DNA of 64,000 bases from Stictocephala bisonia (GCA_035578905.1 JAQJVL010000706.1:186001-250000), one strand, 5' to 3'. Shown: positions 1 to 15,900, counted from the first letter of the stretch. A program made the numbers and translations. Notes: generated from the sequence alone by a model not told the origin.

Positions 1-885
1 AAGTTTCAGCTGCAACTGGCATTTCCCTCAACCGTTGCAGGTCGCAATGCCATGCAGTCGTTGCCACTCCGCTCATGCGTGTGCATACAGCATCTCAGCT
101 TCAGTTATTAGTTGACAACTAAAACCAAGTTTCAGCTGCAACTGAGGGTTTCCTGCAACCGCTGCAAAACAACCATTTTGTGAAATTTTGACCATCTCTA
201 GTAGTATGTCTCCATCCAACGTCAACAAATCTCCAGATGATGATAGACTGTTTCCAAGAAATTTGAAGTCCAACCCAACCCTTTATCCATATCAAGAGGG
301 TGGATAAGCAAGAAATAGAATAAGGGTGAGAGTACTGGTGAACACCAGTTTCTTGGTACTTCCAATGTTGTCTGTTCAACTGACAAGAACCTGGAGAAAA
401 ATTAGGCACTGGGGAGTCAGCAACAGTGGATTTACCTTGAACTTTAAAATAGAGTCAACGAACCAGTCATTTTGCAACTTATGACAGTACAAATAAACTT
501 CCTTATAAATGAAAATAATGAATTTATCAGACCAAAATATCTTCACAAATATATTTTGTGTCATCTCTTTTGTGGATGGGGATGTGATCCAGACAGGTTA
601 TGATACAGCATCAGCTCTAAAATCAATTCAATTTATCTCAAAACATTTTAATTTTGCAAAACACAAACAAGCAACACAACAAACAATAAAAGTAGAACAA
701 TATTAAAATGTAATCTTGATTGTTTTCTATGCCCATGATCTAATACAAAAATGTTAATTTAAAACTGATGATAAAAGGAAACCAATGAATAAATAACTTT
801 AAACAAATTGGAACAACTTTAATTATAAAATACATAATTAAAATACAATCATCAGTTCAGTATTCATATAAGCTATTTCACTTCC
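1..885. other. 3' flank / 3' UTR of the UBTF-like gene
   Basis: Presumed 3' UTR and downstream sequence of the minus-strand gene. An 18-base motif AAGTTTCAGCTGCAACTG occurs at 1-18 and again at 127-144, each followed by a diverged CTGCAAC(C/G) segment, so a unit of about 126 bp is duplicated in degraded form. The open frames here are short and unrelated to known families. No other gene is seen. Confidence 0.4.
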
Positions 886-945
886 TCACTCACTCATATC
901 ACTGTCACTATCTTCAGAATCACCTTTTTCTGCATCGTCGTTCTC
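886..945 (-). CDS. UBTF: UBTF-like terminal exon, acidic tail and stop
   Basis: The acceptor is TGTTACAG followed by GAGAAC. The 19 codons read ENDDAEKGDSEDSDSDMSE and end in TGA at 888-886. The phase 0 entry matches the preceding exon. Serines set in acidic residues resemble casein kinase II sites, as in the acidic tail of UBF. Only weak ATTAAA-type poly(A) signals (plus-strand TTTAAT) are visible downstream on the minus strand. Confidence 0.75.
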   Translation of the reverse strand, partial: ENDDAEKGDSEDSDSDMSE

Positions 946-3900
946 CTGTAACAATATCATCAAATTTAAATGTAAACACATTTTCATAAGAAAAAACTGT
1001 TACTAACTCAAGTTTTATTTATACTAGAAAGGCATTAGGTACTTTTCAACAATACTACAAAATAATTTATCTTATTACACAAATCTATTATAATTGTGCA
1101 TTATTTTTAAGTTTAAAAATAAATTATTTTAGAATGAAGGAAGTAATCAACTTTTGACATTTTTTTTAATCAATAGAACCGATGCAATAATTTAGGGAAC
1201 ATTAGCGGATATTAGAATATATTAAGATTATATTAGAATATTTTAAGATGGAAATGTAGGTTTAGGGGGGAAATCTTATAAGTTAAAATGAATATAAGTT
1301 TAATAATTACACAATCCACAACTGTGACTCCACAAACTTAATTTACCAACTGCAGTGCTAAAACATTGCCTTGCCCAAACAGTCTTTCAAGTGAAACCTT
1401 CCGTAAATGCATGAATGGCCAAAGACATGATTGCAAATTTCAAAATCCTGAAAAACCTGTCTCTGCTCATACTTGACTCTATAACCAAAATGTTGATCGG
1501 TGTAACACCATTAAAGTATTTCACGCCATGCTGACAGTTTCCAACTCAGAATAATGGAATTAGCAAACCAATGCATAACTATTTTAACACCTGTGCTGTT
1601 TCTAAAAGAGGTTTTTGTAGTTTATTGAGATATAGTAATCTTAAAATTAATTGATGTTAAATTCTCCACTATAAGAGGGTTAATGAAAGATACAAATTTT
1701 CAGAAAGTTACTTGAATAACATCATTGCAATTTTATACCACTAGATAAATGAAGTACGATCAATATGCAATAAAGCCTTACTAACATGTGCTTTTCTCGT
1801 ACTCAGGACTCAGTATGAACGTATTATTCTGATGAAGCTATATTGTTCATGGAAATGTATAAATTACTAAATATTAGGTTAGGTAAAAAAAGTGAGAGAG
1901 AGAGGTGAGTTCTACTCACCTGAAGAAAGTGCCAAAGGTACAGAAAATTTGCGATGTGATTCTTTTGTATTTGTTTACTACTACTCTGGTGTTAGTGAAC
2001 TTGTCTTCTACTAAGGTAAGTTTGCTAATATCCTATCTCTCCAATATACTAAAAAGTTATACTAAATCTAAATTTATAAAGATTAATTAATTTATATAAG
2101 GTATCTAAATTAGTAATACATGGTTTTGTATAATTCTCAATAGATATATAGGGGATTTCAGTCATTTCAATTTTCTCAAGTCCAATGTAGCACGGTAACC
2201 CTGTTGAAGATTAAACGGTTGTTTACTCATAGTTTTAGACTGCATTTACTACTTAGTTGACAGTTATTTTTTATAAATAGGTCGCTTTAAAACAATCTTT
2301 CGACGCACTTGTGCGCGTGAGATGCAAAGAGTGTTGCAAGAGAGACAGAACTACTCTTCCCCCACTGTGTCTTTACATTAAAATGTTATCATGGCACCAG
2401 AGCATTAGGCCGAGTGCTCACGGCGCAACAGCATGCTCTGCCCATTTTACCTCATTAGCAACAGTCACCATTGGTTGATTTGATTAACACCAATGAATCA
2501 AGCTTAGAACAATTAAATTAAATCATTATTTAGTATTCAAATAACAATTAATAATAGCAATAACACAAGGAATAAAACTGTAAACAATGAATAGCATTTA
2601 CACAAACTTCTACTGTTTGTTACGAAAGTATTTTTTCCACTAAACACTGTTGCAGAAGTTCAATACTTGATGGCAGAAGTTAATCACGCCCGTGAAGCAA
2701 GGTGGCTGAACGGTGAAAAGATTCCCCTCTGCTGCTAGAACTCCTACATGCGCTACATTTAACATGCAGGTCTCTTTCTGCCCAGCCCAATTATAGTGCT
2801 ATCTATAAGGACAACTGTCATTCTCATTCAGGACTTTGTATTATGATAGTGTTCTAGTAAGGAAAATTATACAATAAGTTTGATTCAATTGTTATTACCT
2901 CATCTTCTAAGGATGATTCTTCTTCTGCACTCTCTTCATTTAGTTCATGTTCACTAACACCCTTTAGAGCGTAATACTCCTTCAGTTCATCTTCAGACAT
3001 CCTCTGCAATCGTTAAATGACAGTAAATCTGATATGTTGGTAAAAATATGGATTTAATAGCTTTCCAGATATTTTGTATTAAGAAATAAAAAACATTATT
3101 ACGGGGCTGTTTAGAAAGTAACCTCTGTTTGCTCACTATGGGGGAAGTAGAGGGGGTAGGGACACCATCTTGCGCTTGCGAGCACGGCAGGTCAGAGGGC
3201 GTCCAGCCGTATTAAAGTGAAGCTTGTCCTAGCGCTAGTTTGTTTTCAGTCGCTAGTCGAAATGAGTGCTGCAATAAAAATTCCCGCCAAGTGTGAAGTT
3301 CGTTCTGTAATTTGATTTTGCATAGCTAAACAGTGACACTATGACATCAGCAATTCATAGTGAATTTTGCGCTATGTATAGGTTAAATGAGTGCAGGAAT
3401 TGTTCGGGAACGGGTTTGCGTGTTTAAAAGTGGCAGGACAAATGTCTATGATGAAGAAAAAATGTGGTAAGCCGTCTGTGGTCACCGATGAGCTGGTTGA
3501 GAAAATCAACACAAAAACCGACAACCGACGCTTCACCATCTCTGAACTTTTGGAAGAATTTCCACAACTGTTTAGTATGAGATAGTGACTGACAGGTTGG
3601 GCTACCTAAAGTTTTGTGCTTGGTGGGTACCGAAAATTCTTACAGAAAACCACAAAACTCGAATGACAGAATGCACTTCACACTTCGCGGGAATTTTTAT
3701 TGCAGCACTCATTTCGACAAGCGACTGAAAAAAAGAAAAAAAACTAGAGCTGGGACAGCCTTCACTCTAATATGGCTGAATGGCCACTGATTTGCCCTGC
3801 GCGCCAGTGCAAGATGGCGACCCTACCCCCTCTACTTGAGTAACCCTACAGTGAGCAAACGGAGGTTACTTTCCGAACAGCCCTTGTACTTTCATTACAA

Positions 3901-6900
3901 AATGAAATTTGTCTACTTCAATCAGTACTTTGACAAATTCATAATCTTCCTTGGTTAGTAAATAGTCACTGGTGTAATGGAGTTCATAAATCATAAGAGT
4001 AGAACACAATTTTACCGCTCAGTCTATATGTATTAATCCCATACTTCAGAAAGTTAATGATTTTTTTATATTGAATAAAATTAAACTTAATCCTCTAAAA
4101 AAATAACTCATTGAAGTTAAAAGTAACGATAAATTGAAACTAACTGATTAAAGTTAATGTATTAGAAAATTAACTGAAATTGAAGGTTAAAAGTTAGTTT
4201 TAGTACAGTAAAATATACATAAACAAATACTTAACCTTTATGATCTTTTGTTATTTATAATATCTTAAATAAGTTGACTTATTTATAATACATTATTATA
4301 TAGTAATATTAATTAGACTATATTAATTTCTACAATAATTTTTGCTATATAACTGTCTGAAATCTTAAAAATTAAATATTTAATTTAATTTTTAAACTTG
4401 TTAACAAAAACTGATTTAAGTCTTTGTAATTAAAGTTTTAGATTTTTAACCCATACATTAAAAAATCAATAGTTATTTTAACCCAAGGAATGTTGATCGC
4501 CTCAAATTGAGGCGATCTGTATTTTCATAAAATGTTACCGCCTCAATTTGAGGCGATGTGCGCTCACTCGATTAACCCTAGATCCAGCATTTTACGAAAT
4601 TTCGTACAATTTTTTCGTCATGAAACTGGCATTTGACGAATTTTCGTACAATTGCATCGGAGATTTACCATATTTATAATGCGCAAAAATCAAGCTACTT
4701 CGATGTTTTTATACTCTATGTACTCAGCGTGAACAGACGATTCCAGTGGTATGCAACATCGCACACTGCACTTTATCGGCGTTATTTTAAAACATAGTGA
4801 AAGTTGAAGATGGAACAGTCTCGCCATTGTTGTTGTTTAGTCTGCCGGGCCTGATTTCAACTACGGTAAATAATTATCGTTTACAGTGTAATTATCACTT
4901 CTAGTGTGTTTAGAAGTGTATTATATTGTATTAGAGTGTTGTTTTAGTGTTGTGAAGTGTTATTTATTGTTTCAAATTTACAAAATTATTGTAAATTCAG
5001 TGATTTAGTTTAGGCCTTCCTAGGCCTATTGTGTAGTGTAATATTTATTTATTTACAACTATACTTCATATATTTATAATATAGTATAGTTATAAATAGG
5101 TTAGTGACAGTGTTTTTATTTTATATAGATGTCTGATAATCTATTTAACATTTTAGTATATAATAGAACTCTGTAGTGTTTATAGAAAATTTGTATCATA
5201 TTTTTGAATGTTATAGTAACCGTGGTTACTAATTTTCAGGTTTTTGTATACGTTCCAGTTAAAAATTTATAAAAAATAATTTTTACTTACAAACCTACAT
5301 AAACTATATATTTTCTGAAACTAGATAAAATTTAGAACATTTTGGCTATCTCACATTTCTTTTTTTATCATCACAATATTGATCTTAGGGGGTGGTCCCC
5401 CCTATTTTCCGCGATTTCTAAAAAAATTTACAACTATTTCATAACATAAAAAAAAAAAAAAAAACTTTATAGGTTATAAATTATGTATTATATGATAGCC
5501 CACATTCTTGTGAACAGTTTGATACCACACAATTGTACTTTTATTGTAATATAATATTTTTTATGAATTTTATAAAACATCACTGCAAAATCACCAAAAA
5601 TGACCCGCCATTTTGGGCAAAAATGACTGCCGGATCGAGGGTTAATGTCGCTCACAGTCGGGAAAAAAAGTCAAAGTCGTCTCAAATATATATCATTTGA
5701 AAGGCTGTGAATCAGTGTTTGTTTACATGTCTTTGGTTTTGCTCTATGACTGTCAGATGAGGCACGGTGGCAGAAATAATTCTTTGTTTACTTCTTCCGT
5801 CGTCATCTGTCAATCAACTCGCCAGTCTCGATCACCATACCAAGCCAGCAGTTGTTTATGTTTGTTGATGTGTTGTGTTATGCTTTGTGTGACTTTTAGT
5901 GTTTGTGTATTATAGCAACAATTGAAGCATTATAAGAGGACATTGAAGGGTGTCAAGAGACCACACCAAGATAATGACTCTGAGTAAATATTGTTGTTGG
6001 TCGCCATGTAAATAGTGTATATATATATATTTTTAGTGTTATAAAAGTGTCCATAACTTCCTAGATTCATAAACAATTAGGCCTGCACCAATATGATCCA
6101 GTTCCAGTCATTTCAGGATTATTTATTCAAGGTAAAGCATGGTTTATAAACATTATAATTATGCATGCTAAGGTTGGCATATTCGTTGCTAGGCAACATA
6201 TTTATTGTTACTTCATAAATATATGTTGTATAAATGTTTGCCTATATAATTATATGTTTTTTTGTTCAGAATGACATTCTGCACAACTTGTATATCTCAG
6301 TTTTTTCTAATATCATAATTTTATATACATAAATGACTGTCAATCTACTTATAAAATTTATTTTTATAAAAAATTTATAAATAACATTATATTTAAAAAC
6401 TTTTAAAATTTAGAAAATTTGTCCATTACCAATAATTAAAATTAATTTATTACTAATAAAAATGATACAAGTTTCATCTTTCTAATGCTAATAATAAATA
6501 TACAGCGAATTTTTAAAAAAGGTATTACAAATCACTGAAAATTTGGCGACATTACACAACATTAGTACCAACACTCCTTGGGTTAAAGGAAATTTACGAT
6601 AACAAAATATTTTTTTTTAAATTGGCGCTTATAATAAGAAAGGCCAAATAATATTGTGAAATGTTGACTCCAAGAGTTTTTTATCAGACTGGAGATGATA
6701 TTTTTATCACTGATAAGAAAGTATGGAAGGGTTAGCTGTAAACAAAAACTGAACAAAGTATACTCACTCTATAAGTAAGTGAAGGCAGATCTATTCATAC
6801 TATTTTCGATAAGGCAATTACATTTATTAGATGTTTAATAATTTGCCGTTCTGAGTGCATGTTTTATTCTTACTGAAATGAGTTAATTCAAAATTATGAA

Positions 6901-9900
6901 AACTATCTAATTCATTAATAAAATACAAATCTAATTACCATTGATAATATTACTGATATTAATATTAAAGGTAGTATTATCATTATCTTTTCTTTTCAAC
7001 GGTGCCGATAGCAAAATAATGAAAACAGAACTAAATATAGCAATTGTTACTTGAAATGTATCCTGCAACCTTGGAGATAGTTTATTCTGTTGCGTGGCAT
7101 CATATAATTGATTGATTTTACCAAGTAAGCCTAATTTAAAATAAAGTAAACGTTTGAGGAAATATTTGTTTGATTAAACCATTTAAATAGTTTTTTCCCC
7201 GATTACTTTTGAACAGAACAATTTAGATCTGTAATTCTGTATATTTATTATTTTATTTAATTTTCATGCTCCAATACAGATTAATATAATCAATTAATCA
7301 AGTATTGACATCATTAACGTCAAAATGCAACTGATTTTCCTAATTAATTATACAGATAGATGGGTAAACAGGTAAAATTACAGTATTAGAGTTTATGAAA
7401 GATGACTATCCCAACTATACCCCTAAACATAAATTAACTAAGTAAAATGATCACCCCAGGGACAGGTAAATCCCATAACAACAATGGTATATCCGTTTGG
7501 TCTGCCTTTGTGATTTATAGGGCAGTAAAATGTGACTAAAGGGGAGATGAACTTGCTTGCCGGTGACAATTGGGGGTTGCGGAAAACAACCAGTCTTTGA
7601 CCTGTGTTTTACATACTTTCTCCCCTGTCCACATTCCACGGACCAAATGGCACCTTTTACCACATTTGAAAAACTACTAGAGTTACTTTAACCGTTAGCC
7701 AAATTTTAAACTAGTTTAAGTTAAACATTACCAAAACTAACGAATAAGTTAAAAAATTAATAGAAAAAGTAACAATTAAATTTAATTGTTAATCCCAAGT
7801 ATGGTGAATCCTGATCATTTTCAGAGGATAAATGTTTGTTCACCTCATATTCGGTTAAGGTCTACTGATTTTGTAATTTACTGGATGCCATTTCCATTTT
7901 TTAAAGTTACAGACTATATGAGTGAAGATAATGTTGATAATAATCTTCAACACAGTAGATAAATAATTGTAGTCATATAACAAGTTAAGGATTTCTTTAA
8001 ATGAACTGACTTTAGAAATAACAGTCAATGTCTTTCCATGTAAAACTGAGATAAAAAAAAAAGAAGTCTAGCCTCAATAAACTGATTCTAACGAGTCACA
8101 AAGAATTTTTCCACGAAGATTAATTCTTCAAATGATATATTTTATGATAGTAAAATATTTATACTTATTTAAAAAAATATAAAATATATGAACAATTTTA
8201 TACATTTCACAAAATCCCAACAACAGATTGACAGAATGATTTTTTATATTCCTCACAAACTCATTAATTTAAGACACAAAACTAAACATTACTTAAATAA
8301 ATGTTATCTGCTTTAAAACCAATGTTTTATTAACTACTTCTTAGTTGTAACCCTACTTGTGGTGAGTTTTGAGCTGATTTGGTAGTGGCAAAGCTCGAAA
8401 ATTCGAGTTTTAAACATACACACAATTTTCACTTCATTGTTTAACCCTTTTGGTGCTAAACAATGAACAATCCTTTTGGAACTAAACAATGAATATACCC
8501 AAAAGTGCTAGGCAGTTTTGTGCGAAAATGTAGAGTTTTGGTAAGACACTCATAGATTAGTTATTTGTTTTCATATCTTCATACTTTTTCTTTTGTATTG
8601 TACCAAAATAAACATAGACCAGACCTATAACAAGAAAATACATGCAAAAGTATTTTTTATGTATACAAAAATTAATATTTATTTTTTATTTTTGTAATTA
8701 TGAATAGTATAAGAGTACCTGAATATTGTTTTATATAATTTTTACTTATTCCACTGTAAAGAGCATCTAATGAAGAACAAATTTCATATATTTTCAGTTC
8801 ATTTTTATAAAAAAATAAGAGGTATATAGGATATATAACAAATATTGTCCTCACAAAAATGTGTTGAGAACTTGACATTTGAAACATATGTTTTGAACAA
8901 ACAAGCAATAACTATTCAATCATATGTTTATGACACTGCACTGTTTTATTTCTATAAAACTATTATTATAAAAAAAATTATTACAGTAAATTAGGTATTT
9001 TGGTTTTGAAGCATCAACTGTTCATCAATAACATTGCGTAGTACGGAATCATTTACGGCATTTTTAAATTTGTTACGCTTTGCTAAAAACAATGAATTTA
9101 CTATAAATACGGAACACAAAAGTTGAAAATAAACGTTTTAGAAAACAAACTATTAATATGTATAATGCATTTCTGTTGAATAAAACATTATACAACTGAA
9201 CAACAAATCACTCACAAACTTAACAAAACAAACAGACGAAAATAAACCTCAATCTTCCTATACATGAAAAAAATATAAAAAGTCAATCTTCGGCAACCAA
9301 ATGGCCATATATCGATTTTATAATACCTTTGGAGTAAAATAACATCGATAGCGGCCAGTAAAATAAACAAGCCTGTCATATATATATATATATAAAATAC
9401 GTAGCGTCTACTATGTAGACATTCACACTTTTACACATAAATACAGCGCCTACATAGTAGCACTAAAGGGGTTAATTGCTGAAATTCTTATATCAGCACA
9501 AACTATAGAGATTCTAAGCTGACTGTATGTATGACTTTTGGTTGTTTTTTTCAACAGATGATGTAATGAGTATTTATAAACCTCTGTTTATTTCTTGTTG
9601 GTATTGCATTTCTTTGCTTTGCGCATTTGTTAACTATTTTGATCATAACTTATTTTATATTTTTTCAATTTCCTGAAACTAGTTAAATTTGTCACACATT
9701 TTTCAAACCACGACCCATTTATGGTCCCATAAATATCAAACCTTAATAATTTTTATATACTTCAACGTATATGTACATATAATTATAAACTAAAAAAATT
9801 AATAAAAGAATAATAATCTCTATTTTATTCTGAACAAGAAAATATATGAAACTATATATATATTTGGATAGTTTTCTAATTTTTATGAATTAAAAAAAAC

Positions 9901-12900
9901 CTTGTGTGATGGCTTGCCAAAGAAGGATTTTGACCTGCCACTAGGAGAGAGAGATAAAGTAAAAATGGACTTCAACATTCTAGGTTAAATGTATTTTTAA
10001 ATTAATAAACAAAATAAATGTTCTATGAAATAATATTTGAAAATTGACAAAACACTCAAGATGTAAAGAACAACTTTTCATAAACGTTGGCCATGATTAA
10101 GGTCACAGGTTTTTATTAAGTATAGATTTATCGTATGCCTTTAAGTTATTGTTGTATACTAAAAAATAGCACATAACTTTAAATTCTATGAAGCAAACAA
10201 TTAACATTTATTTATTTTTTCTATATCACAGTGGCATCTTTAATAATCCCTTTAACTGCTGAAGATGTGTTGAGACATTTTTAGTTGAAGTTCCATCGGC
10301 ATTATATAACTGCTCACGTTTTTTACTTTACACTTTTATGTGTTCTTTGTTGGTTTTATAGATGTGTAAAGGATATGAGCACTCTATTAGATAATCTAAT
10401 AAACGTCTACTTATTGTCAACAGTGATGGCCATTTGGTGCTGCCACCTGGTGGATTTTCAGGCAGCTACAAGAAGATATGAATCATAAGAATTATTTTAG
10501 GGCTTTAATTAGGTATAATGCTGCTTTTTGTTTTACAGTGACTTTATTGCTGTGATAACTAGCTCAGATGAAAATGATAAGACAATTCTTTTTCAACGCT
10601 TTGTTCATAAATTAAGTATTAAACATGATATGGTCTCTGGAAAAGAAATTAAGACTAGTTTGATGACTGTGTTTCTAGGTTCTAGATGTGAAGTAGCAGT
10701 TCCAAATTTATATTAGGTTCCAGGTCAGGTTAGGCACGCCAACAATGATGTTAAAACTAGTGTTGAAACAGTTGAAAGTAATGATGAGGAAAATGGCATT
10801 GATTTATACAACAAAGCATCTGAAAACAGAATTAATTAACTCCAAAGGAACCCATTTCTTCAGTAAACCTCCAGATATTTACAAAAACTCCCCAATGAGG
10901 TTTTAGCAGTTGTAAAAAATTCTGAGTTCACGAAATAATATTAAATGCAAAATTTTAATAAAATAAATACAATATAAAAATTACAATATAAGCCACAAAT
11001 TCATACATTGGTGTTATCTTCTCAACCTTATGAAAGTTACAAAGTCAAGGTTGTTTAACCATCATAAAGATGCATTAATTGTACAGTGGTCTCGTATGCT
11101 ATACTCATTGTAATAAATTTCATTTACATCGGTATTATACCCAACTGTCCAGAATAAATAGAAAACAAGTTGCAAAAGGTTAAAAGGATCTCCTGCTACA
11201 GAACTAAATACAACACTAATGATGACCATGATAATGATATGGGCGGAGCTTGCTATTGCGCTGTGAGCACGCAGCCTAACGCTCTGGTTACACCAAGCCA
11301 CTTCACACACCCACTTCATTGACTCTTGAATACCCTCTGTATGTGTAATAATGCATGCCTAGCAGCAACTGACACTGTAATAGTAATTATTTTAATCGAC
11401 GTACCTTTAAAAACGCCTCAAAATCGACCAAGTATTTTTCTTTTATCTGCTCATGTTTATTTTTGTACTTTTCTACTTCCTTAGATGAAAGAGTTTTCCA
11501 TGTAGCAGCAGCTTTTTTATAGGCAACATTGCTTGGCAAATGGCTGTTCTTCTCGATAAACTCAGTTTTATACAAATCCCATGCAGTTCTGTCAATACAT
11601 CAAAATAACAAAATATTATATAACAAAAATAAAGTAACTATATATATTAACATACTTCACTAACAAAACACGATAAAACATAACAGAAAGAGAATTGTAT
11701 ATTTCAATCGTTATTGCTAAAGTCTTCTTATCTTTTATCTTTGCTTGTGTTTGTTATACCTGTTGTGTTATTTAGATTATTAGCTAGAGAATTTTGCTTG
11801 CTTTACTATAAAGCAATTTAAGATCAAATTTAAGATAAATTTGAAATGCTACCCATGTGGGATTACTTTTAAGTCAACGTTTGAGCAAATTTTATTGGTC
11901 CGACTATCCAGGTTTTTTAAAATCATAAACCTCTATAATTTATGTTCATAAACTAACCTGTTTGGATACCTTCATATGCTGACCATTGGTCTGGAAAATA
12001 TAAAACGGAAAAGATCTTACAAAATTTCCATACTTTTTTTATTGCTTGTTATTTTACTACATTACTTAATAACTTTTCATAGTCAATATTCTTTATTTAT
12101 AAAGTGGTACAGAAAGTGTGTATATTGAATAGCGTCTTTTTAAATCTATGTCTAAATTGGAAACTTAAAATTAAACAATAAACATTAATCCAGGGTCAAT
12201 CCATTTCAAATCACCCAGGTCATCTTGCTCAACATTTTTAATTTGCCTAATTTTCTTATTATGAGTTCCCTATGGGTAGACAATCACAAAACACTATTTG
12301 AAAAAATTTTACAAGCCATAGTTTTTTCCTGGTGGCCATTTTTAAAATGGTGGTTTTGCAGATTTTAGTAAAATACGCGGTTTGCGAAAAGTTTAATTGC
12401 CAACCTATTTTTAAAGATATCAGAATAATCCAAAAACAAGTGTGTTCAGCATAAAATGAACTTCAATTTGACATTATAATAATGTCTCTTTTTTGCAAGA
12501 AAGTCAGTCAAACTTGTTCTGGAAAATCTCGGAAGAAAATCATCAATTGTTACTTTTTAAGACCATAAAAGTTTAAGAAGTAAAAGAGACTCACTACTAA
12601 TATTTTATTTCTTTGTTGAAAACTAATATAACTACCTACTGAAAAAGTTTTAGCCCTGAGAATGCTCTCCTTTTTTTTCTAGAGCTTTTAAAAAATGGCC
12701 GAAAGCCTAATAATGTAAATTTTCTAGGGTTAATAACTAAAAAGGGACTGAATGAAAATAAATGAAAATTTTACAGAATGTTCTTTATACAAATAGGAAT
12801 ATCTCATTAAAAAATTATGACTGAGACTTAACTACATTTAGAGATATACAGCATTGAATTTCAGTTAAAAGCGCTACCCTTTTTCTCGTGTGTGCGTGCC

Positions 12901-15900
12901 AAGTTACCAAACAAGGGCTTGTTTAAATCATTATGTTAACAATAAACTTATATTTAATGCTCAAAACATTATATTCCTTATTTAAACCTACTTAGGATTT
13001 ACAATAAAAATTATTTAAAACCAGAAAAATAATGGTATAAATAAACAATACTCATAACCACAAAATAGCACTTGCGCAATTTAGGAAAAATAATTTGCTT
13101 AGATCTATTATACTGTCAAAATGTATATGCATTTTAATTTATGTTCTAAAATATAATATTATTAAATACATTTTATAAAATACATATATGTTAACAAAAT
13201 ATATGTTAGTACCTGAGGAATATTTTAAAATAGTTACTCATAATCTTACACAATTGGTATCATGTTGCAACAAGTCAATGAGAGTTTTGCAGGGATTGAG
13301 GTGTGGACAACTGCAACTGTCAATACAGCCTGTCTGTACTTGCATGTCCCTGCAAGTGGTGGCATGAACCCCCCCCCTCACATTCAATGCTTGGTCATAG
13401 ATGAAGCTCAGTTGGTGATAGTTCTTTGACTAGTGATCATTTCCTGTCAGTGTTGTTTAAAATTTGGATTGCCAATGCTCTGTAGTGTTTTAGCTTATAA
13501 TTAATAACATTAAATATGAGTTTTTTGTGGGTGAACTAATAAGTGAACAGTGCCATAAAGAACATTACAAGAAAGAAGTGCCTCAAGAATTAATTAGGGT
13601 GAGTGACTTGTCAGCTGAAGAACAATGTTTGCTAAAATTAAGAATTTCTTAAGAAATTACTAATATTTGCCACTACCACAAAGATAAATATTTAGACAAA
13701 TACAACCACATTTATGGGAAAAAATGTTGTGACCCATTTGGTTGCCACAAAAAACTAGTTAAGAATGGTTTGCGTAAAATACTTATGGATCATCTTTCAA
13801 AGAGAAAAAAATGTAGATATCAACCTGATTCCTGGACAAGCTCTATGTCCAACATGTGCAACAAAAATATTTGTTGAGAAACCAGTTGAAGAAGAGGTGG
13901 ATTGTGTTGAAAATGACCCTGAATTCCATCCTCAGCCTTTTGAATTAGTTGAGGATAACCCTTTGCATCAAGTAGAATCCATTTGTGAAACTTTGGAGTT
14001 ATCTCCTTTGTGTAAAATAAGTAAGCTTAACACAGAACAGCGACTGTCAGCTTTATAAAGAAAAACTGATAAAATTACAAGTGCAGTTAAGAGAAAATTG
14101 GAAGAATCTTTCCATAAAGATTTAGAAGCCCCAAGTCAAAGTAGTACAGAAAATATAGAAAGTGAGTATGACATACTTATTACCAAACTGAAAGAAAAAT
14201 TCAAAGATTCTAGTAAAGATGATAAAATTAAAATAATTAGTCTCTTGCCAAGATCATGGTCAAAGCAAGAAATAATTCAGGAATTCGGTGCTTCTGAATA
14301 CATGGTAAAGTTAACAAGACAGCTAACAAAGGATCAAGGTATCTTACCACATCTATCAAAAAGAAATGGTGGCAACAAAATAAGTGAAGTTGTTAAAAAT
14401 AGTGTAAAAGAATTTTACGAGGATGATGAAAATAGTCGCTTATGTCCTGGTAAAAAAGAGTGTGTTTCAACTTTTATTGACAATGTTAGGGTGCATAAGC
14501 AGAAAAGGTTAATTCTTCTCTCACTGAAAGAGCTCTATAGCCTCTATAAACAGAAATACCCTGATCACAAGATTGGTCGCTCTATGTTTTGCGCCCTGCG
14601 ACCAAAGTGGTGCGTACTTCCGGGTTCATCAGGTACACATAGAGTGTGTGTTTGTAAGTACCACCAAAACGCAAAGCTTATGATCGAAGGAGCGAAGCTG
14701 AATGCCAATTATAAAGACCTTATATCTATCATGGTTTGTGACATTCAGAATGAAAATTGCATGCTCGACTCTTGTGAAAAATGTCCTGGACCAGATACTC
14801 TAGTTGATGTCTTAGAAAATGAACTTGAAATCTTACCTGACGAAGTAGTTTTTAAACAATGTGTGAAAACCGATAGAGCTGAGCTCATAACACAGGTAAT
14901 GCCCAGTGAGGGATTTTTACATTCTCTTGTTGAAAAGCTTGTGCATTTAAAATCCCACCACTTTATCTCAAAAGCTCAAGCTCAATATTTTAAGGAAACA
15001 AAAGAAAACCTGCCAGAAACTTGTTGTTTAGTGATCGGGGACTTTGCTGAAAACTATACATTTACCGTACAGGATTAAATTCAAAGTTTTCATTGGAATA
15101 ATACCCAAGCGACTCTCCATCCCTTTGTCATCTACTTCAAAAAACAAGGCAAAGTATGTTGCAAATCTATTTGTGTAATTAGTGACCACCTTGATCACAA
15201 TACCACGACTGTGTACACATTTCAACATCACCTAATTAGTGAAATAAAGAAGATAAACCCTAATTTTGAAATGGTAATTAACTTTAGCGATGGAGCAAGC
15301 AGCCAGTACAAAAATAAGAAAAACTTCATTAATGTCTGCCTACACAAAAATGATTTTGGTTTAAAAGCAGAATGGAATTTCTTTGCCTCATCACAAGGAA
15401 AGAATTCTTGCGATGGTATTGGGGGAACCACGAAACGAGAAGTTACACGAGCTTCACTTAAAAGACCTTACACTGAACATATCCTGACTCCACAAGATAT
15501 GTTCAAATATTGTAGAGAAAATATTACTGGAGTTCAGTATATTTTTGTTCCTTCAGCCGAAATCAAGCAAATGGAAACAAAACTTACCGAGATATTTGAA
15601 TGCTGTTTACCAGTGAAAGGAACAAGAAGCTATCACAGATACATCCCCATAAGTGGCAACCAAATAAGATGTTTTGTTACTTCTGCAGGCTCAAACTTTG
15701 ATGATCATCAAACATCGATACTTTTCACAAATGTATCATCTTTTACGAGTAATGACTATGTTGCTTGTATCTATGATGACAAGTGGTGGCTTGGTAAAAT
15801 CGAAGACAAAAATGAAGTCAACAATTATGTATTGGTGCATTTCTTTCACCCTTCTGGACCAAAAACTGCCTTCCAGCTTTCCAAAAATGACACTGCCTGG

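Noticed and set aside
10285..10716. Two adjacent plus-strand open frames in an intron
   Set aside because: Hydrophobic or mixed composition, no family motif, length within chance for AT-rich DNA; not called as genes.
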